Source: Cupriavidus agavae
Lineage (GTDB): Bacteria > Pseudomonadota > Gammaproteobacteria > Burkholderiales > Burkholderiaceae
Length of the DNA: 64,000 nucleotides
Reading direction: 5' to 3'
Assembly (NCBI RefSeq): GCF_004217045.1
Contig: NZ_SGXM01000001.1
Coordinates: forward strand, 434,001-498,000
Below are positions 38,367-45,465 of the stretch, piece after piece (the stretch's first letter is position 1; the number at the start of each line of letters is the position of its first letter). The notes beneath the pieces are model-generated. The model saw nothing but the letters and a program-made list of their open reading frames with translations. It did no database searches and was not told the origin of the DNA. The translations under genes and the position numbers were made by a program.

Positions 38367-38501
38367 CTACCGGATACTGAAAAGGTAGGCGTACATGAGC
38401 AATAGCGGTACTCCCATCATGATGGCGAGTAACGACACGAGCATGGCGGCCTTGTCGATCGGTGAGGCGTTTTGCAGACAGCGCCTTAGCATTCCAGGCA
38501 T
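38367..38501 (-). CDS. Small single-helix membrane protein, 44 residues
   Basis: Starts MPGMLRRCLQNASPIDKAAM and has one hydrophobic helix (LVSLLAIMMGVPLLLMYAYLF). AAGGAG lies eight bases before the ATG at 38501, a good ribosome site, and the gene begins 13 bases after the stop of the next gene upstream, which suggests a two-gene operon. Unknown function. Its GC-rich third positions and ribosome site suggest it is real, although it is too short to prove. Confidence 0.55.
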   Translation of the reverse strand: MPGMLRRCLQNASPIDKAAMLVSLLAIMMGVPLLLMYAYLFSIR

Positions 38502-38514
38502 GATGAACTCCTTG

Positions 38515-38943
38515 TCAGGTGAAATAGAGGTAGCCCGTGAAGTGCGCGGCAGCGGTAGTCGCCGTGACGACCCAGGACGTGTGAAATATCGAGTTGGTGC
38601 CCCACGAGAGGAGCGGCTGGTCCGAACAGGACTGCAGGGCTCCAAGCACGATGACGATCGAAGCCAGCACCAGCAGGCTGACGTGGACGGTGATCGCCGC
38701 TAACACCAGTTGCGGGGCAATGGCCGGATTGGTCAGCGACCCGCCGAGCAGGTAGCAGGCGCTGGCGTTCATCGGCAGCGCCGCCCATGACATCTGGCCG
38801 TGCTCGACCGCGCGGCGCACCACGCCGCGGCTCTGCTCGCGCAGGAATGCGGGCAGCTTCACGAGCGATAGCAACGCCAGCGGCGCCAGCAGCGGGATCG
38901 CGATGTTGAACACGAACCAGCCGAACTGCTCCAGTGCTCTCAT
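38515..38943 (-). CDS. Hypothetical membrane protein, 142 residues
   Basis: Three to four hydrophobic helices: WFVFNIAIPLLAPLALLSLV (residues 9-28), a second about 56-75, LVLAAITVHVSLLVLASIVIVLG (about 80-102), and a C-terminal HTSWVVTATTAAAHFTGYLYF. The segment between the first two carries charged residues (REQSRGVVRRAVEHGQ). I do not recognise the family. It and the 44-residue gene form a leftward pair between alaS and a LysR gene. Confidence 0.6.
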   Translation of the reverse strand: MRALEQFGWFVFNIAIPLLAPLALLSLVKLPAFLREQSRGVVRRAVEHGQMSWAALPMNASACYLLGGSLTNPAIAPQLVLAAITVHVSLLVLASIVIVLGALQSCSDQPLLSWGTNSIFHTSWVVTATTAAAHFTGYLYFT

Positions 38944-39111
38944 GGTGTCCGTCGGGCAAGGGTTGAAGAATGGCCCTCATCCTAGGCATCGCGTGGCCGT
39001 CCCGCAATCGGACGGATGTGAACTTTTGTGACTTCGCTAACGACCTTTGCGTGGCATCAACCGTGTTCGAATCTGACTTTTCTCAAAGCCGCTCGGGCCC
39101 CGCGGAGGACG

Positions 39112-40005
39112 TCAGGCTGCGGCCGGAATCTGCGCGGCATCGGCCGGCAGGGCACCTTCGCCAAGCATGTCGGCCAGCGCCAGCAGCGCGGCGCTGCCCA
39201 TCGACGGGTACCAGGCAAGCACGGTCGTCACGCGTCCCGCTTCGCCGAGCGGATGGATGCTGATCTGCGGCAGGTTGCGGTAGAGCGCCAGCACCGAGCG
39301 CGGCATGATGGCCACGCCGATGCCAGCGGCGGCACAGGTCACGATGGCGTGATACGAACCCAGCTGGATCACGCGGCGCGGTGCCTGGCCGCCTTGCCCG
39401 TACCACTGTTCGAAACGTGAACGGTAGTTGCAGCCGGTCTCGAATGCGAGCAGTGTGGTGTGCCCGAGGTCGGCGGGGCCGGTGATTGGCGGGTGGCCGG
39501 CGCTGGCGATGATCACCAGTTCTTCCTCGAACCCCGGGCGGGTGAGCAGGTCGGGGTCGCCGACCGGCTCGGCCACGAAGGCGCAGTCGACGTCGAAGCG
39601 CCGCAAGGCGTCGAGCGCCTGGCGCGTGGGCAGCGTCACCAGTTCGAGTTCGACGTCCGGCCACGCGCGATGATAGGCGGCCAGTACGTTCGGCAGCCGG
39701 CTCGCGGCGGTGCTCTCCATCGAGGCGATGCGCAGGCGGCCGTGCGGCCGCGCCGGCTGCACCGCGTGACGGGCCTCGTCGGACAGTTTCAGGATGCGGC
39801 AGGCGTACTCGTACAGCGTCTTGCCGGCCGGCGTGAGCACCATGCGGCGCCCGTCACGTACGAACAGATCGACACCCAGCGATTGTTCGAGCTGGCGGAT
39901 GCGCGTCGTGACGTTCGATTGCACGCGGTGCAGGCGCTCGGCGGCGCGGGTGATGCCCCCGGCTTCCACCACCGTGCGAAAGATTTCAAGGGCGGCGAGA
40001 TCCAT
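39112..40005 (-). CDS. LysR-family transcriptional regulator of the aldolase-tautomerase operon
   Basis: A 297-residue regulator. HTH residues 2-60 (DLAALEIFRTVVEAGGITRAAERLHRVQSNVTTRI, the usual LysR form), effector domain about 90-290. It is divergent from the MFS gene at 40127, and between them lies the perfect 23-bp palindrome at 40028-40050. It therefore likely controls the operon on the right and itself. The effector may be a carboxylate or a phenyl-type acid, but that is not shown by the sequence. Confidence 0.88.
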   Translation of the reverse strand: MDLAALEIFRTVVEAGGITRAAERLHRVQSNVTTRIRQLEQSLGVDLFVRDGRRMVLTPAGKTLYEYACRILKLSDEARHAVQPARPHGRLRIASMESTAASRLPNVLAAYHRAWPDVELELVTLPTRQALDALRRFDVDCAFVAEPVGDPDLLTRPGFEEELVIIASAGHPPITGPADLGHTTLLAFETGCNYRSRFEQWYGQGGQAPRRVIQLGSYHAIVTCAAAGIGVAIMPRSVLALYRNLPQISIHPLGEAGRVTTVLAWYPSMGSAALLALADMLGEGALPADAAQIPAAA

Positions 40006-40027
40006 GGCGCGGGCGTCCTTTTTTCAA

Positions 40028-40050
40028 ATCAAGATGGATTCCATCTTGAT
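40028..40050. promoter_or_regulatory. Perfect 23-bp palindrome, LysR operator candidate
   Basis: Two 11-base arms, ATCAAGATGGA (40028-40038) and TCCATCTTGAT (40040-40050), around a single base, in the 121-base gap between divergent LysR and MFS genes. LysR recognition sites include an ATC-N-GAT type dyad (T-N11-A). A perfect palindrome this long without a terminator T-run is more operator-like than terminator-like, and it is the only palindrome in this gap. Confidence 0.7.
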
Positions 40051-40126
40051 AATTCATTTTTCGTGATGGAAGTTTGGACATAGCATAGTCAACAAACCCG
40101 AACTGCGCCACCGCCCCCGCCGCCCC

Positions 40127-41356
40127 ATGCCAATCGCCGATCTCGATGTTTCTGCCGGACGCGCCGCCCGGTCTACCGCCGGTCCGTGGGCCGTGGCGCT
40201 TGCGGGCTTCGTGTCGCTGGCGCTGGCCATGGGCATCGGACGATTCGCCTTCACGCCGCTGCTGCCGATGATGCTGCACGATGGCACCGTCACCCTCAAT
40301 CAAGGTGGCGCGCTCGCCACATGGAACTATATCGGCTACTTGCTCGGCGCGCTGCTGTGCCTGGTGATCCGGCCCGATCCGGCGCGCATGGTCAAGGGTG
40401 CGCTGGCGCTGACCGTCGTGCTGACACTGGCGATGGCCTTGCCCGGCGGCATGCCAGCATGGCTCGCGTGGCGCACGGTGTCCGGTATCGCCAGCGCGGT
40501 GGTGATGGTCTACGCGACGGCGTGGTGCATGCAGCGGCTGGCGGAACTTGGGCACCCCACGTTGGGCGGACTGATGTTCTGTGGGCCGGGCATCGGCATC
40601 GTCGTGACCGGCGTCTCGGCGTTCGGGATGGTTGGCGCGCACTGGCAGGCCAACTGGGGCTGGATCGCGTTCACGATCCTTGGCGCGCTGATGCTGCTGC
40701 CAGTGTGGCGCGTGTTCGGCACGCCCTCGCCGGAATTGCCCCCCGCCAGCCATGGCGCGCGAGCCGCAGCGGCGGCCACGCCCCGGCTCGATCTCGAAAC
40801 CTGGGCGTTGACGCTGGCCTATGGGCTGGCCGGTTTCGGCTACATCATCACGGCCACGTTCCTGCCCGTGATCGCCCGCCACGAGATGCCGGGCAGTGTC
40901 TGGGCCGACCTGTTCTGGCCGATTCTTGGCGCGGGCGTGGCAGTCGGTGCGTGGCTGGTGACCCGCATGGGCATGCATCACGACAACCGGCGCATGATGA
41001 TGTGGCTCTATGCGATGCAGGCGGTGGGCGTGGCCGTGGCGGCGGTGTGGCCAACCGTTGCCGGTTTCGCGCTGAGCAGCCTGCTGGTGGGTTTGCCGTT
41101 CACGGCCCTGGTGTCGTTTGCGATGCGCGAGGCCCGGCGGCTCTGGGGCGCCAGCGCGTCGAAGCTGATCGGGCTGATGACGGCGGCGTACGCCATCGGC
41201 CAGATTGCCGGTCCGCCGCTGGCCACGGCGCTGGTGGCGCGCACGGGAGGCTTTGGCGCCTCGCTCGGTGTGGCGTCGGGCGCGCTGCTGTGCGGGGCGC
41301 TGATCTATTTCTGGATGTGGCGCACGATGCCGGTGGGCCGCCGCGCGGCCGGCTGA
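40127..41356 (+). CDS. YbfB/YjiJ-type MFS permease
   Basis: A 409-residue inner-membrane transporter with about 12 helices. The family opening WAVALAGFVSLALAMGIGRFAFTPLLPMML and YIGYLLGALLCLVI are strong. The substrate is unknown; members in related bacteria accompany aromatic or other acid catabolic genes. First gene of the run MFS - class II aldolase - tautomerase - threonine aldolase - Nudix - TusA. Confidence 0.85.
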   Translation: MPIADLDVSAGRAARSTAGPWAVALAGFVSLALAMGIGRFAFTPLLPMMLHDGTVTLNQGGALATWNYIGYLLGALLCLVIRPDPARMVKGALALTVVLTLAMALPGGMPAWLAWRTVSGIASAVVMVYATAWCMQRLAELGHPTLGGLMFCGPGIGIVVTGVSAFGMVGAHWQANWGWIAFTILGALMLLPVWRVFGTPSPELPPASHGARAAAAATPRLDLETWALTLAYGLAGFGYIITATFLPVIARHEMPGSVWADLFWPILGAGVAVGAWLVTRMGMHHDNRRMMMWLYAMQAVGVAVAAVWPTVAGFALSSLLVGLPFTALVSFAMREARRLWGASASKLIGLMTAAYAIGQIAGPPLATALVARTGGFGASLGVASGALLCGALIYFWMWRTMPVGRRAAG

Positions 41357-41443
41357 CGAGTACGCTACAGTATCGGCTTCGCCGCCCACTCGAACCGGAC
41401 GCCCCCGCGCCGGCGCTGCAGGGCGGCGCGAAAGCCAAGCCCC

Positions 41444-42217
41444 ATGTCTTTTGCCTTGCAGCCCGGCCGCGCCGCCGGGCCGGCCCTGCCGATCGGCGCC
41501 GAGGAAGCGCGCGTGCGCGTGGACCTGGCCGCCGCGTACCGGCTGGCCGCGCTCGAACGCTGGGATGACCTGATCTACACCCACATCTCGGCCACCGTGC
41601 CCGGCGAGCCCGGACATTTCCTGATCAACCCGTTCGGCTTCGCCTTCGACGAGATCCGTGCCTCGGACCTGGTCAAGATCAATGGCCGGGGCGAGGTGGT
41701 CGGCGAGACCGTCCACCCCGTCAACGTCACCGGTTTTGCGCTCCACGGCGCCGTGCACGCGGCCCGGGCCGACGCCCATTGCGTGATGCATCTCCACAAC
41801 ACGGCCGGCATCGCCGTCTCGGCCCAGGCCGGGGGGCTGCTGCCGCTGTCGCAGCACGCCATGCGCTTTCATGGCCGGATGGCCTATCACGACTACGAAG
41901 GACTGGCGTTCACGCCGGCCGAGGGCGCGCGGCTGACCGCGTCGCTGGGCGGGCATCCGGCCATGCTGCTGCGCAACCACGGCACGCTGACCGTGGGCCG
42001 CACCGTGGCCGAGGCCTACGTGCTGATGGCCACGCTGATCAAGGCGTGCGAAATCCAGCTCGGCGCGCAGCTTGGCAGCGCCACCGTGCAGCCGCCGCCG
42101 GCCGTGGCGGAGCGGACCTCGCTCCAGCTATACGATGATGGCGCCGTGGAGGGCGTACTCGAGTGGCCCGCGCTGCTGCGCAAACTCGATAGAATCGATC
42201 CCTCGTACAAAGACTAA
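41444..42217 (+). CDS. Class II aldolase/adducin-family protein
   Basis: A 257-residue protein with zinc-site histidines H116 and H118 (VMHLHNTAG) and H179 (RNHGTLTVG). The position of the catalytic Glu of fuculose aldolase is occupied by TGFALHGAVH, as in the adducin-like subset, so an aldolase reaction is uncertain; decarboxylases and dehydratases also exist in the family. It follows the MFS gene by 87 bases and precedes a 4-OT-like tautomerase by 32 bases. Confidence 0.82.
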   Translation: MSFALQPGRAAGPALPIGAEEARVRVDLAAAYRLAALERWDDLIYTHISATVPGEPGHFLINPFGFAFDEIRASDLVKINGRGEVVGETVHPVNVTGFALHGAVHAARADAHCVMHLHNTAGIAVSAQAGGLLPLSQHAMRFHGRMAYHDYEGLAFTPAEGARLTASLGGHPAMLLRNHGTLTVGRTVAEAYVLMATLIKACEIQLGAQLGSATVQPPPAVAERTSLQLYDDGAVEGVLEWPALLRKLDRIDPSYKD

Positions 42218-42249
42218 AACCGCGTAAAAAAGCCAAAAGGAGTCATGAC

Positions 42250-42438
42250 ATGCCCACGTTTCACGTAGAAATGTTCGAAGGCCGCACGGTGGAGCAGAAG
42301 CGCCGTTTCGTCGAGGAAGTCACGCGCGTCACATGCGAGACGCTGGGCTGCTCGGCCGGCGCCGTCGACATCATCATCACCGACGTCAAGCGCGAGAACT
42401 GGGCCACGGGCGGCGAGCTCTGGGCCGACAAGGCGTAA
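42250..42438 (+). CDS. 4-oxalocrotonate tautomerase-like protein
   Basis: A 62-residue small protein. After removal of Met, Pro1 (PTFHVEMFEGR) is the catalytic base and Arg11 (GRTVEQKRR) is kept. When aligned with the Pseudomonas enzyme, residue 39 is Asp instead of the substrate-binding Arg, and residue 50 is Trp instead of Phe. This suggests a substrate other than 2-hydroxymuconate. GGAG lies near the ATG. Between the class II aldolase and threonine aldolase genes, with gaps of 32 and 19 bases. Confidence 0.82.
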   Translation: MPTFHVEMFEGRTVEQKRRFVEEVTRVTCETLGCSAGAVDIIITDVKRENWATGGELWADKA

Positions 42439-42457
42439 GCAGGCAGGATTGGGACCG

Positions 42458-43510
42458 ATGACCTCCGCAGCTTCCGCCATGCAGCAGTTCGCTTCCGACA
42501 ACTACGCCGGCTTCTGCCCGGAGTCGCTGAAGTACTTTCTCGAAGCCAACGCCACGGGCCACGAGAAAGCCTATGGCGACGACAGCTGGACGCAGAAGGT
42601 CTGCGACCGTATCCGCGACCTGTTCCAGACCGACTGCGAGGTCTTCTTCGTCTTCAACGGCACGGCAGCCAACTCGCTGGCGCTGTCGTCGCTGTGCCAG
42701 TCCTACCATTCGGTGATCTGCCACGAACTGGCCCATATCGAGACCGACGAATGCGGCGCGCCGCAGTTTTTCTCGAATGGCTCGAAGCTGCTCACCGCGC
42801 CCGGCGAGAACGGCAAGCTGACGCCCGACGCGGTGGAGGCACTGGTGACGCGCCGTTCGGACATCCACTATCCCAAGCCGCGCGTGGTGTCGCTGACGCA
42901 GGCTACCGAGGTGGGCACCGTCTACACCGTGGACGAAGTGCGCGCCATCGCGGCCATCGCCAAGCGGCGCCAGTTGCGCGTGCATATGGACGGCGCGCGC
43001 TTTGCCAATGCGGTGGCGTCGCTGGGCGTGCATCCGTCGGAAATCACGTGGCGCGCCGGCGTGGACGTGCTGTGCTTTGGCGGCACCAAGAACGGGCTGC
43101 CCGTGGGCGAGGCGGTGGTCTTCTTCGACCGCCGGCTGGCCGAGGATTTTGCCTACCGCGTCAAGCAGGCCGGGCATCTGGCCTCGAAGATGCGCTTCAT
43201 TTCGGCGCCGTGGCTCGGCATGCTCGAAAACGACGTCTGGCTGCGCAACGGCCGCCATGCCAACGCGATGGCCGCGCTGCTGGCGCAGCGGATCGCCGAT
43301 ATTCCCGGCGTGCGCCTCATGTTCCCGACCCAGGCCAACGCGGTGTTTGCCGAACTGCCGCTGCCGGCCATCGAGGCGCTGCGGGCGAAGGGCTGGCTGT
43401 TCTACACGTTCATCGGCGCCGGCGGATGCCGGATGATGTGCGCGTGGGACCTGCAGCCCGAGACGGTGGAGGCGTTCGCCGCCGATATCCGCGCCGCCTG
43501 CGGGCACTGA
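42458..43510 (+). CDS. ltaE: Low-specificity L-threonine aldolase (PLP-dependent)
   Basis: A 350-residue fold-type I PLP enzyme that cleaves L-threonine or other beta-hydroxy amino acids to glycine and an aldehyde. The Schiff-base lysine is in CFGGTKNGLPVGE, the Asp that holds the pyridine N in HMDGARFANA, and the family opening FASDNYAGFCPES is present. I start at ATG 42458; TTG at 42449 would add three residues. Placed in the six-gene run, 19 bases after the tautomerase. Confidence 0.88.
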   Translation: MTSAASAMQQFASDNYAGFCPESLKYFLEANATGHEKAYGDDSWTQKVCDRIRDLFQTDCEVFFVFNGTAANSLALSSLCQSYHSVICHELAHIETDECGAPQFFSNGSKLLTAPGENGKLTPDAVEALVTRRSDIHYPKPRVVSLTQATEVGTVYTVDEVRAIAAIAKRRQLRVHMDGARFANAVASLGVHPSEITWRAGVDVLCFGGTKNGLPVGEAVVFFDRRLAEDFAYRVKQAGHLASKMRFISAPWLGMLENDVWLRNGRHANAMAALLAQRIADIPGVRLMFPTQANAVFAELPLPAIEALRAKGWLFYTFIGAGGCRMMCAWDLQPETVEAFAADIRAACGH

Positions 43511-43569
43511 CCGCCGGCGCCGGACCCCGCCACAACGATAACGAGACAATCCCCCCGGAGCCCCCAAGG

Positions 43570-44166
43570 ATGGAACCCTACCGCTTCTGCCCGCGCTGCG
43601 GCGCGCCGCTCGAACACCTGCCGATGTCGGGCCGCTATCGCAACGTCTGCGTGCAGGACGGCTGCGGTTTCGTGCATTGGGACAACCCGCTGCCGGTGCT
43701 GGCGGCGGTGGTCGAGTACCAGGGCCAGTTGCTGCTGGCGCGCAACGCGCTGTGGCCCGAGAAGATGTTCGCGCTCGTCACCGGCTTCATGGAGCGCGAC
43801 GAGACGCCGGAGCTGGGCGTGGCCCGGGAGCTGAAGGAGGAAACCAACCTCGACACGGTTTCGGCCGAGTTGATCGGCGTCTACGAATTCATGCGCAAGA
43901 ACGAGCTGATCATCGCCTACCACGTGAAGGCGGAGGGCGAGATCCGGTTGTCCGAGGAGCTGGCCGAGTATCGGCTCGTCGCGCCCGAGAAGATGAAGAT
44001 CTGGAACGCCGGCACCGGGTTTGCCGTGGCCGATTTCCTGGAGCGACGGGGCCTGCCGGTGCGTTTCTTCGACCGCGCTACCGGCGAGGACATTCCCGAC
44101 CCGCGCCGGCCGACCGACTTCAGCCTGGTCGGCGCTTCGCTACAATACGGCATCAACCAGAACTAG
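43570..44166 (+). CDS. Nudix hydrolase with zinc ribbon
   Basis: A 198-residue protein: N-terminal zinc ribbon (FCPRCGAPL ... VCVQDGCG, about residues 6-40) and a Nudix domain (about 45-160). The Nudix box GFMERDETPELGVARELKEETNL has the catalytic Glu-Glu but Asn replaces the usual Gly before the final aliphatic residue. Zinc-ribbon Nudix proteins of the NudC group hydrolyse NADH and NAD-capped RNA, but the sequence is not a clear NudC. It follows threonine aldolase by 59 bases and overlaps nothing. Confidence 0.82.
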   Translation: MEPYRFCPRCGAPLEHLPMSGRYRNVCVQDGCGFVHWDNPLPVLAAVVEYQGQLLLARNALWPEKMFALVTGFMERDETPELGVARELKEETNLDTVSAELIGVYEFMRKNELIIAYHVKAEGEIRLSEELAEYRLVAPEKMKIWNAGTGFAVADFLERRGLPVRFFDRATGEDIPDPRRPTDFSLVGASLQYGINQN

Positions 44167-44178
44167 AAGGTGAGAGGA

Positions 44179-44406
44179 ATGGATTTCCAGAAAGAAGTGG
44201 ATGCGCGCGGCCTGAACTGCCCGCTGCCGATCCTGCGGACCAAGAAGGCGCTGGCGGACATGGCCAGCGGCGAAGTGCTCAAGGTGCTGGCGACCGACCC
44301 GGGCGCCACGCGCGATTTCCAGGCATTCGCCAAGCAGACCGGCAACGAGCTGGTCTCGCATGCCGAGGTCGACAAGGTCTTCGTGTTCTACATGAAGCGC
44401 CGCTGA
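44179..44406 (+). CDS. TusA-like sulfurtransferase
   Basis: A 75-residue protein of the TusA/SirA family: VDARGLNCPLPILRTKKALADM carries the active cysteine in the CPxP motif (CPLP), and the C-terminal strand ends MKRR. TusA proteins carry sulfur for tRNA thiolation, molybdenum cofactor or sulfur oxidation. It starts 12 bases after the Nudix gene. AGAGG lies just before the ATG. Transcription ends at the terminator 44433-44463. Confidence 0.87.
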   Translation: MDFQKEVDARGLNCPLPILRTKKALADMASGEVLKVLATDPGATRDFQAFAKQTGNELVSHAEVDKVFVFYMKRR

Positions 44407-44432
44407 GCCGCGCCGCACGGGCCGGACGCAAG

Positions 44433-44463
44433 AAAAAACCGCCTCGCAGGGAGGCGGTTTTTC
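44433..44463. terminator. Bidirectional terminator between the TusA-like gene and galU
   Basis: AAACCGCCTC (44436-44445) and GAGGCGGTTT (44451-44460), with A-run left and TTT after. It ends the six-gene operon from the left and the galU transcript from the right. Confidence 0.9.
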
Positions 44464-44487
44464 TTTGCCCGGAGCCCGGCGCGGCGC

Positions 44488-45363
44488 TCAGCCCCGCTGT
44501 GCCAGGTAGGCGCTGAACTCGTCGCGCACTTCCGGGTGCTTGAGGGCGAACTCGACGGTCGCCTTCAGGTAGCCGAGCTTGCTGCCGCAGTCGTAGCGCA
44601 CGCCCTTGTAGCGGTAGGCCAGCACCTGCTCCTGGCCCAGCATGGCCTGGATGGCGTCCGTCAGCTGGAACTCGCCGCCGGCGCCCGGCTTCAGGTCGCG
44701 GATATGGTCGAAGATGCGCGGCGTCAGGATGTAGCGGCCCACCACGCCGAGGTTCGACGGTGCCTGTTCCGGCGCCGGCTTCTCGACGATGGCCGACATC
44801 TTGATCACGCGCTCGTCCCACTCGCGGCCATCGACCACGCCGTAGGAGCGGCTCTGCTCGGGCGCGATTTCCTCCACGCCGAGCACCGAGCAGTTGTAGT
44901 GGTTGTAGATGTCCACCATCTGCTTCATGACCGGCTCGTCCTTCTCGCCATCCAGCAGGTCGTCCGCCAGCATGACCGCGAACGGCGCGTCGCCCACCAG
45001 GCGCGCGGCGCAGAGCACCGCGTGGCCCAGGCCCAGTGCCTCGGGCTGGCGCACGTAGAAGCACTCCACGTTCTTGGGCTTGATGGAGCGCACCACGTCG
45101 AGCAGGGCCTGCTTGTTCTTGGCCTCCAGCTCCATTTCCAGCTCGTAAGCCTTGTCGAAGTGATCCTCGATGGCCCGCTTGGAGCGGCCCGTGACGAAGA
45201 TCATCTCGTTGATGCCGGCAGCCATGGCTTCTTCCACGGCGTACTGGATCAGCGGCTTGTCTACCACGGGCAGCATTTCCTTCGGGCTCGCCTTGGTGGC
45301 GGGCAGAAAACGGGTGCCTAGCCCGGCAACGGGAAAGACGGCCTTGGTGACGCGGTTTTCCAT
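44488..45363 (-). CDS. galU: UTP-glucose-1-phosphate uridylyltransferase
   Basis: A 291-residue nucleotidyltransferase that makes UDP-glucose for exopolysaccharide, LPS and trehalose. The GalU signature [20 protein letters not shown] with [19 protein letters not shown], and VMLADDLL for the metal site, are all present. AGGAAG lies nine bases before the ATG. Between galU and valS are only about 100 bases, so galU could use its own promoter or follow valS. Confidence 0.95.
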   Translation of the reverse strand: MENRVTKAVFPVAGLGTRFLPATKASPKEMLPVVDKPLIQYAVEEAMAAGINEMIFVTGRSKRAIEDHFDKAYELEMELEAKNKQALLDVVRSIKPKNVECFYVRQPEALGLGHAVLCAARLVGDAPFAVMLADDLLDGEKDEPVMKQMVDIYNHYNCSVLGVEEIAPEQSRSYGVVDGREWDERVIKMSAIVEKPAPEQAPSNLGVVGRYILTPRIFDHIRDLKPGAGGEFQLTDAIQAMLGQEQVLAYRYKGVRYDCGSKLGYLKATVEFALKHPEVRDEFSAYLAQRG

Positions 45364-45465
45364 TTCAGCTTCCTTTTCAATCCGGTGTAATACCGTGCCG
45401 CAGGATGGGATCGCCGTCTGTCGGGTTCCGTCCGACTACGCAGCCGGAAGGGCTCGACACGTACC

